Shown here: positions 7,843 to 12,825 of the stretch, in pieces
How the letters are laid out: each line of letters begins with the position of its first letter
Numbering within the stretch: the stretch's first letter is position 1
NCBI GenBank assembly: GCA_964652975.1
Contig: CAZZCN010000078.1
Location: 1-12,825 of the forward strand
DNA from: CAZZCN01 sp964652975
Lineage (GTDB): Bacteria; Bacillota; Clostridia; Saccharofermentanales; UBA5734
DNA: 12,825 bases
Direction of reading: 5' to 3'
Notes under the pieces: model-generated
The model's database searches: none
Told to the model about the DNA's origin: nothing
The model's input: only the letters and a program-made list of their open reading frames with translations
Translations under genes and position numbers: made by a program

Positions 7843-8748
7843 TTGAAAATATTTTCATCATCCGCAAAAAGAAATTTTGTAAAAAACCTGACAGGCTGGT
7901 TGTTTATTTCTCCGGTTGTCTTAGGGTTGCTCATTTTTACATTATGGCCGATGTTATCATCGCTATATTACAGCTTTACCAGATATGATGTACTTTCCTC
8001 GCCTGTATGGGTAGGGCTTAAAAATTATATAAAAATATTTACTTTAGATAAAGGGTTTTATAATGCTCTTTGGATTACATTTAAATATACTATCATTGTC
8101 GTTCCGGCAAGCACTGTGCTTTCGTTCGGATTGGCACTATTACTTGCACAAACGATAAAAGGAATTAATATTTTCAGAACGATTATTTATATACCTGTTA
8201 TTATTCCGGGAGTTGTTGGAAGTCTTCTTTGGTTGGACATTTACAGTGTTGATTATGGAATTGCAAATAGGATTTTAAACATATTCGGTATTCAAAACTT
8301 TCCATGGCTGACCGATTACAGAACAGCACTTCCTTCAATGATGTTTATGACATTATGGGGACTCGGCGGAGGTATGGTTATTTGGATAGCGGCAATTCGT
8401 TCGATTCCGGAATCATTCTATGAATCAGCTAAGCTTGAGGGCATAAAATGGCCTAGGAAGATTTGGAACATAACGATTCCGATGTGCAGTCCGGTTATTT
8501 TTTATAACTTGGTTATGAGCATTATCGGTACATTTCAAACCTTTGGTCCGTCTTATATTATGACGAGTGGAGGTCCAAATGACTCAACAACATTTTATGT
8601 ATTGAAGGTTTATAACGATGCGTTTGTCAGCCTTAAAATGGGGTATGCATCAGCTTTGTCCTGGGTATTATTTGTAATCATCATGATACTTACTCTTATT
8701 GTTTTTAAAACAAGCGGATGGGTATATTACGGGGAGGACACTGCATAA
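7843..8748 (+). CDS. Sugar ABC transporter permease, MalF-like (CUT1)
   Basis: 301 residues with about six membrane helices, a usual length for the MalF/UgpA/LacF-type subunit in Gram-positives. The start is typical: basic N-terminus, then WLFISPVVLGLLIFTLWPML and SLYYSFTRYDVL. The cytoplasmic EAA loop that contacts the ATPase is present at about residues 194-217 (ESAKLEGIKWPRKIWNITIP). MTSGGPNDST (240-249) is a further family signature. It forms the heterodimeric membrane channel with the next gene's product and receives sugar from the upstream lipoprotein. Translation starts at TTG, which may lower its yield relative to the abundant binding protein. Its stop codon overlaps the next start by one base. 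Confidence 0.95.
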   Translation: MKIFSSSAKRNFVKNLTGWLFISPVVLGLLIFTLWPMLSSLYYSFTRYDVLSSPVWVGLKNYIKIFTLDKGFYNALWITFKYTIIVVPASTVLSFGLALLLAQTIKGINIFRTIIYIPVIIPGVVGSLLWLDIYSVDYGIANRILNIFGIQNFPWLTDYRTALPSMMFMTLWGLGGGMVIWIAAIRSIPESFYESAKLEGIKWPRKIWNITIPMCSPVIFYNLVMSIIGTFQTFGPSYIMTSGGPNDSTTFYVLKVYNDAFVSLKMGYASALSWVLFVIIMILTLIVFKTSGWVYYGEDTA

Positions 8749-8750
8749 TG
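8733..8750 (+). promoter_or_regulatory. Ribosome binding site and TAATG stop/start overlap
   Basis: GGAGG (8733-8737) precedes ATG 8748, whose A is also the last base of the TAA stop of the previous gene. The arrangement fits translational coupling of the two permease subunits, which are needed in equal amounts. Confidence 0.8.
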
Positions 8751-9614
8751 GGACTATCAGCCAAGTCAAAAAGAAAAATCAATAATAATATAAGAATTGT
8801 TGCTACTTATATCATACTGATAGCATTAGGAATCATTTTTACCTTTCCGTTCTTTTATATGGTGTCTAAAAGTCTTATGAGTGATAAGGAGATACTAATG
8901 CTTCCTAATCCGCTTTTACCGGAGAATCCGCTTATAAGCAATTATGTTAAAGTATTTAATATCGCACCATTTTTAAGGTATGCATTAAACACCTTGATTA
9001 TTATTGTTATTGATGTTATTGGAGTTACCTTCAGTGCAGCAATGTGTGCATATGCTTTTGCAAGATTAGAGTTTAAGGGCAGAAACTTAATGTTTGCTAT
9101 TGTTCTTGCTGTTATGATGTTACCTGGCATAGTTGTACAGATTCCGCTTTATGTTATTTTTAGTAAAATGGGCTGGGTAAATACATTTTTACCACTAACC
9201 GTTCCGGCTTTCTTTGGCGGCGGGTCTGTAAATATTTTTCTAATGAGACAGTTCTTTAGGACATTGCCAAAGGAAATTGACAATGCGGCTATGATTGACG
9301 GAGCAAGTAAGTGGCAATTGTTTGCAAAAATTATCATTCCGCTTTCTATACCGGTAATTACTTTGGTAGCGGTAGGCACATTTATAGGTGTTTGGAATGA
9401 CTTTTTGGGTCCGCTTTTATATTTGAAGGATTCTAAAATGTATACACTGGCAATGGGTATTTACATAGAATTTAAAGGGACATTGGTCAAAAATGCCTGG
9501 CCAAACTACGAAATGGCAATGGGAACCATGATGGTTATTCCACCTGCAATTGTATTCTTTGCCTTCCAAAGAAATCTCGTAAGTGGTGTTGCAACCTCTG
9601 GTATGAAAGTATGA
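8748..9614 (+). CDS. Sugar ABC transporter permease, MalG-like (CUT1)
   Basis: 288 residues, six membrane helices. The start at ATG 8748 is chosen because it overlaps the previous stop as TAATG and has GGAGG at 8733-8737; the frame is open further upstream to 8718, but that would only add an out-of-family extension. Family signs are the N-terminal helix with FTFPFFYMVSKSLMSDKEI, AAMCAYAFARLEFKGRN, the EAA loop at 176-202 (EIDNAAMIDGASKWQLFAKI then IPLSIP), and the C-terminal FQRNLVSGVATSGMKV. It pairs with the MalF-like subunit. No ATP-binding subunit is encoded in this window; in many Firmicutes CUT1 importers share one MsmX/MsmK-type ATPase from another locus, which is the likely arrangement here. 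Confidence 0.95.
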   Translation: MGLSAKSKRKINNNIRIVATYIILIALGIIFTFPFFYMVSKSLMSDKEILMLPNPLLPENPLISNYVKVFNIAPFLRYALNTLIIIVIDVIGVTFSAAMCAYAFARLEFKGRNLMFAIVLAVMMLPGIVVQIPLYVIFSKMGWVNTFLPLTVPAFFGGGSVNIFLMRQFFRTLPKEIDNAAMIDGASKWQLFAKIIIPLSIPVITLVAVGTFIGVWNDFLGPLLYLKDSKMYTLAMGIYIEFKGTLVKNAWPNYEMAMGTMMVIPPAIVFFAFQRNLVSGVATSGMKV

Positions 9615-9645
9615 TTTATCAATAAAAATTTATTAGGAGAAGTAT

Positions 9646-9972
9646 ATGAATTCACTTATAAAATCAATTCTATGTATGGTATCAGTTTTAATGATTATGT
9701 TAGCTGTAATCGTTATTTTGCAGATAAAAAGCGAAAATTCGGGCAACTCAAAATGTCTGGCGATGGAAGGATATAGCGAAAAGATCGGAATTCGTGGATT
9801 TGATCTTCCATCAGAGCAACAACAACCAGTTTTAGTTAATGCGGTTGAAGCTAAAGAACAACTTCAGATTGATATTATACAAATAGCATTTATTGGGTTA
9901 ATAGCAGTGGGTGTATTAGCATCAGTTATTATTCCAGTGTATTGGTATAAAACAGCAAGACGAGGTAACTGA
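9646..9972 (+). CDS. Small two-helix membrane protein with GYxEKxGxR motif, function unknown
   Basis: 108 residues, no family recognised. Helix 1 spans ~8-27 (ILCMVSVLMIMLAVIVILQI) and helix 2 ~75-98 (IDIIQIAFIGLIAVGVLASV), followed by a positively charged end (KTARRGN). By the positive-inside rule both ends face the cytoplasm and residues ~28-74 form an outside loop. That loop contains GYSEKIGIR (42-50), which is nearly repeated as GYTEKMGMR in the product of the next gene. AGGAGA at 9635-9640 is a good ribosome binding site, and the gene sits 31 bases after the permease and two bases before the next gene, so it belongs to the operon. It could be a partner or accessory subunit of the following membrane-anchored propeller protein or of the importer; this is inference. 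It is intact, with its own start, stop and ribosome binding site. Confidence 0.8.
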   Translation: MNSLIKSILCMVSVLMIMLAVIVILQIKSENSGNSKCLAMEGYSEKIGIRGFDLPSEQQQPVLVNAVEAKEQLQIDIIQIAFIGLIAVGVLASVIIPVYWYKTARRGN

Positions 9973-9974
9973 CT

Positions 9975-11723
9975 ATGAATATTAAAATTACGTTTAGAAT
10001 ATTTGTCATATCATATATACTTGCTGTATTTGCCGGGACCGGTGTTATAGGGTTGATTGGTGGCTTTCCAATTAGCACAAATTTAAATAAAAATCAATTA
10101 AATGTGATAATACCTAATGCTAAAGTTTCAGCTAATACTGCTCCTGATATAAAAAATGGATATACCGAAAAAATGGGAATGCGTGAAACACTGGCAACGT
10201 TTGAATACGGGCTTGATGCACCATATGATAGAATTTATAGTTCAGCACCTCATTTTTGGGAAAAGCTACAACCTGTCTATAGTTACACACCGGTGGATAG
10301 CGAAGGGGACAAGTATAAAACAATTAATTTTACAAGCGATGAGAATACTGACAACAGCAACTATTGGTATGTTTTGCCTGATAGTGGTGGTGCAAAAGAC
10401 GGGAGTTGCGCGGTGGTTTATAAATTAAACGCACCAAGGCAGCTTAATTATGAGAACTTTTCACCATATAATCAGTTGCGATTAATATGGAGAGGAACAA
10501 ATCCGGAAAGTAAAGATGTAAATATTGCGGTTTCTGTTTATAATCCAGAAAACAAAAAATGGTATGAATTAGGTAAATATAATGGGCAATCAGGGAAAAA
10601 ATACGAAGTTACATTTGACCTGCGTTGTATAAAGCAGGAGGAAAGAGGAAGTATCTCTAAGATTAAATTTACAACTAATAATGCTGATATCGGTACAAAA
10701 GCAAATGGTGACAGTCATCAAAAGAATGAGATTTTTTATATCGATGTTTACTCTGAGAATACAGTTAAAAAAGATATCAAAATTGATGACTTAAATTTTT
10801 CTACCGAATATTTAGGAAATGTTCAACAATCACAGTGGGGTCCATATTCAGCTTCTGGGTTTTATGATAAAGAAGATAAAAAATGGAAGTTATGGTATGG
10901 TTGCGGTTTTAAAGAAGCCGGTGCGGCAGACAATATTTTTTATATTGAAACAACTGATCCACAAAAGGGTTGGTCTTTACCTTATAGAATTTTCCCCTAC
11001 GATCCAAATGGTGTTTTGGTTCCCGCAACACAGCCTCCTGGATATGGTGGAGACCCAGCTGTTATAAAGCTAAAAGGTGTCTATTATATGTATATCACAG
11101 GAATTACAAGAGGTCTTCGCGCAGGAGTAGGAAGCTCAATATATTTACTGACATCAACAGACGGGAAAAGTTTTAATATGGTTGATAAGCCTGCAGTACC
11201 ACTTGACCTGAAAAAGCATACTGGTGCCTATGGTCAGGGAGCACCCAGTGTGATTTATAAGGAAGGCACATTTTATATGTATTATTATAGTACATACGAC
11301 TTGCAGGGCGGATGCATGCGTAGAACATCAAAGGACGGATATAATTGGTCTGAGCCGGTTTATGTCTTCCCAACGGCTATAGATGTAAAATATGTTGATG
11401 AAATAGGCAAATGGATTGGTTGTTATTATTCAGAGCAAAATCAATTCACAAAACCACAGGCATCTGCAACTAGAATAGTAATATCGGATGACGGCGTAAA
11501 TTGGATTGCAGGTAATGCTGATGAGCAATTGCCCGCACAGGATTTCTCAGCTGTGACAAACCATAATCCGGGGTTTATTGGAGATGAATTTGGTCATGGA
11601 TGGACAACGATGTTTTTGACTTATGGTAATAATGATTTAAGACTTAACCAAAACACATCAGAACTTGCAATAATGCAGATGGATACAAGACAATTAGAAT
11701 GGTCAAGAATTACAATAAAATAA
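9975..11723 (+). CDS. Membrane-anchored five-bladed beta-propeller protein, GH43/GH32-like
   Basis: 582 residues. Residues ~7-30 are hydrophobic after a basic start (MNIKITFR), acting as a signal anchor or uncleaved signal peptide, so the body lies outside the cell. GYTEKMGMR at 62-70 echoes the preceding small protein. Residues ~100-275 look like a beta-sandwich domain. Residues ~285-582 resemble the five-bladed propeller of the GH43/GH32/GH68 superfamily: GPYSASGFYDKEDKKWKLWY (289-308), GGDPAVIKLKGVYYMYITG (358-376), GQGAPSVIYKEGTFYMYYYS (420-439), TSKDGYNWSEP and DDGVNW blade-end turns, and NHNPGFIGDEFGHG (529-542). Asp360 is a candidate acidic active-site residue and Glu537 another, but the full catalytic triad cannot be assigned by eye; it may be an enzyme or a binding protein. 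The ribosome binding site is weak (CGAGG, 9961-9965), suggesting coupling to the gene two bases upstream. Confidence 0.75.
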   Translation: MNIKITFRIFVISYILAVFAGTGVIGLIGGFPISTNLNKNQLNVIIPNAKVSANTAPDIKNGYTEKMGMRETLATFEYGLDAPYDRIYSSAPHFWEKLQPVYSYTPVDSEGDKYKTINFTSDENTDNSNYWYVLPDSGGAKDGSCAVVYKLNAPRQLNYENFSPYNQLRLIWRGTNPESKDVNIAVSVYNPENKKWYELGKYNGQSGKKYEVTFDLRCIKQEERGSISKIKFTTNNADIGTKANGDSHQKNEIFYIDVYSENTVKKDIKIDDLNFSTEYLGNVQQSQWGPYSASGFYDKEDKKWKLWYGCGFKEAGAADNIFYIETTDPQKGWSLPYRIFPYDPNGVLVPATQPPGYGGDPAVIKLKGVYYMYITGITRGLRAGVGSSIYLLTSTDGKSFNMVDKPAVPLDLKKHTGAYGQGAPSVIYKEGTFYMYYYSTYDLQGGCMRRTSKDGYNWSEPVYVFPTAIDVKYVDEIGKWIGCYYSEQNQFTKPQASATRIVISDDGVNWIAGNADEQLPAQDFSAVTNHNPGFIGDEFGHGWTTMFLTYGNNDLRLNQNTSELAIMQMDTRQLEWSRITIK

Positions 11724-11724
11724 A

Positions 11725-11740
11725 GGTAGTACTGACTGCC
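11725..11740 (+). other. Small intergenic hairpin
   Basis: GGTAGT-ACTG-ACTGCC can form a six-pair stem, including one G-U pair, with a four-base loop just after the propeller gene's stop. On this strand it is followed by A-rich rather than T-rich sequence, so it is not a rho-independent terminator for this operon. It might affect mRNA processing or be chance. Confidence 0.3.
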
Positions 11741-11765
11741 AAAAATAAAATTTGGGGGAATTATT

Positions 11766-12722
11766 ATGAAAAAATTTATTTCGACATTACTATATATTAG
11801 CATTGTTTTGCTTTTTGGGATAACCGCTAACGCTGAAAAACCTGTCTTTGATGAAACACAGTGGGCAGATGTTTTTGCAGGAGCATCTATTGTCGGGTCA
11901 ACGGAAGGTGTTGTATTATCAGGCAAGGGATATTCGACTGATGCATCAAATACATATAGATTCTTAACAAGACACATTCCACCGTATGATATTACTAATT
12001 CATCGATTACTGTAAAGTTTCCAGAAACTTTTGAGGGCTGTGATTATAATCAATATCCCGATTTTACATACCTGATAGGCTTTTGTGCTACCTTGGAAAA
12101 CTGGATAAATGATTCCAAGAGCGTGGTTTTCGTATTAAGACCAAGATCAAATTCGGAATTAGAAGTTATGTTATCTGGAAATGACGGGGTAATAGGATGG
12201 ACAGATACTTCAGTTGTCAAGGAACCATTAATGGTAAAACTTGGTGTTAAAAGAACTATTACTTTATCACTCAAAAAAACAAAGAGCAAAACAATTGCAC
12301 TTGTTAATGGTGAGGAATTAGGGGCGCTTACAAAAAATGCACAGGCATCAGTTGATAGCTTTAGAAAGAATAGATGCTTTATAAAAATTGGAGCAACAAC
12401 AGAAAGAGATATTGAGAAAAAATTCGAGTTAAAAGTGACCATAACTGATTTAACGGGCAAAATGGCTGTTGTATCAAATTCTTCAGCACCTGTCAGTTCT
12501 AATATTGCTAACAGTACAAGTTCAGAAAATACATTAAGCACAACAAGCAGCTCATTAGCGACATCTTCATCGGAGTCATTTGCTTCTATTCCTGAAATTG
12601 ATAATCAGCCCACATCTTCTAATGCTTCAAATATAGCTGTTATTATTTTAGCTATCGTAATTTTAGTTACAGGCACAGGAATAATAGTTACTTATATTTT
12701 ACTTAATAAAAAAAAGCATTAG
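11766..12722 (+). CDS. Membrane-anchored lectin-like protein with Ser/Thr-rich stalk
   Basis: 318 residues. Residues 1-23 are a signal peptide with cleavage expected after ANA. Residues ~24-230 form one beta-sandwich module: GVVLSGKGYS near the start, TIALVNGEEL in the position of the N-G strand, and a closing strand LKVTITDLTG. This layout matches the modules of the two surface proteins at the start of the window, although overall identity is low. Residues ~235-285 are a Ser/Thr-rich, low-complexity stalk (SSENTLSTTSSS). Residues ~290-313 are a hydrophobic helix ended by NKKKH, which would anchor the protein in the membrane with the module outside; there is no sortase motif. GGGGG at 11754-11758 serves as ribosome binding site. 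No catalytic family is recognised. It probably binds the same glycan at the membrane near the importer, an inference from context and fold pattern. Confidence 0.75.
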   Translation: MKKFISTLLYISIVLLFGITANAEKPVFDETQWADVFAGASIVGSTEGVVLSGKGYSTDASNTYRFLTRHIPPYDITNSSITVKFPETFEGCDYNQYPDFTYLIGFCATLENWINDSKSVVFVLRPRSNSELEVMLSGNDGVIGWTDTSVVKEPLMVKLGVKRTITLSLKKTKSKTIALVNGEELGALTKNAQASVDSFRKNRCFIKIGATTERDIEKKFELKVTITDLTGKMAVVSNSSAPVSSNIANSTSSENTLSTTSSSLATSSSESFASIPEIDNQPTSSNASNIAVIILAIVILVTGTGIIVTYILLNKKKH

Positions 12723-12781
12723 AACAAAAATATTTGCTTATATAAATATAAAGTTGCAAGTTAAAATTTAGAGGGGTAAGA

Positions 12782-12825
12782 ATGTCAAATATTAAAAAGA
12801 AGTTATTGGCAAAAATCATGGTTTT
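12782..12825 (+). CDS. Start of a further gene, truncated by the window end
   Basis: ATG 12782 follows GAGGGG at 12771-12776 with five bases between. The 14 complete codons read MSNIKKKLLAKIMV, a basic N-terminus running into hydrophobic residues, as at the start of a signal peptide or membrane protein. It lies 59 bases after the previous stop with no terminator between, so it is probably the next gene of the operon. Product unknown. Confidence 0.6.
   Translation, partial: MSNIKKKLLAKIMV

Noticed and set aside
8718..8747. N-terminal extension of the MalG-like permease from ATG 8718
   Set aside because: The TAATG overlap at 8746-8750 with GGAGG upstream is the standard arrangement, and the extra ten residues do not fit the family.
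11725..11740. Hairpin considered as a terminator after the propeller gene
   Set aside because: No T-run follows on the + strand and there is no minus-strand gene that would need it; the next gene follows closely with its own ribosome binding site.
12050..12541. 163-codon open frame on the minus strand
   Set aside because: It lies wholly opposite the anchored lectin-like gene, which has a signal peptide, ribosome binding site and sensible domain layout; the reverse frame shows no recognisable protein features.
1..12825. CRISPR arrays, tRNA or rRNA genes, transposases, phage genes
   Set aside because: No regularly spaced short repeats, cloverleaf-like sequence or recognisable mobile-element protein was seen; intergenic spaces are all under about 60 bases.

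Overview
The window is AT-rich, densely coding DNA with strong GGAGG-type ribosome binding sites, one TTG start and short or overlapping gene junctions. A dockerin-bearing protein, a sortase-type sorting signal and a CUT1 sugar ABC importer whose ATPase is not nearby all point to a low-GC Gram-positive anaerobe of the class Clostridia. The exact genus cannot be read from this window.

All genes lie on the + strand and look like part of one long operon for capturing, importing and breaking down an extracellular glycan. In order: (1) the 3' end of a secreted protein with a lectin-like module, an Ig-like linker and a C-terminal dockerin; (2) a 948-residue surface protein with a signal peptide, four lectin-like beta-sandwich modules (the last two a clear tandem duplication) and a sortase-type C-terminus; (3) a 1003-residue cytoplasmic glycoside hydrolase resembling GH106 alpha-L-rhamnosidases; (4-6) a CUT1-type importer made of a lipoprotein binding protein and two permeases; (7) a 108-residue two-helix membrane protein; (8) a membrane-anchored five-bladed beta-propeller protein of the GH43/GH32 type; (9) a membrane-anchored protein with one lectin-like module on a Ser/Thr-rich stalk; (10) the first codons of another gene.

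Proposed working model (inference): the surface modules bind the glycan, the anchored propeller protein trims it or binds it at the membrane, the ABC importer takes up the oligosaccharide, and the cytoplasmic GH106-like enzyme cuts it, perhaps releasing rhamnose or a related sugar. The importer probably borrows a shared MsmX/MsmK-type ATPase encoded elsewhere, since none is present here. No regulator, promoter or convincing rho-independent terminator is visible, so the transcription start is probably upstream of the window and the operon runs past its end.

The most unusual aspects are the family of related lectin-like modules spread over three proteins with three different attachment modes (dockerin, sortase signal, transmembrane helix), and a short shared motif (GYxEKxGxR) just outside the membrane in both the small membrane protein and the propeller protein. 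No gene-free stretch longer than about 60 bases exists.
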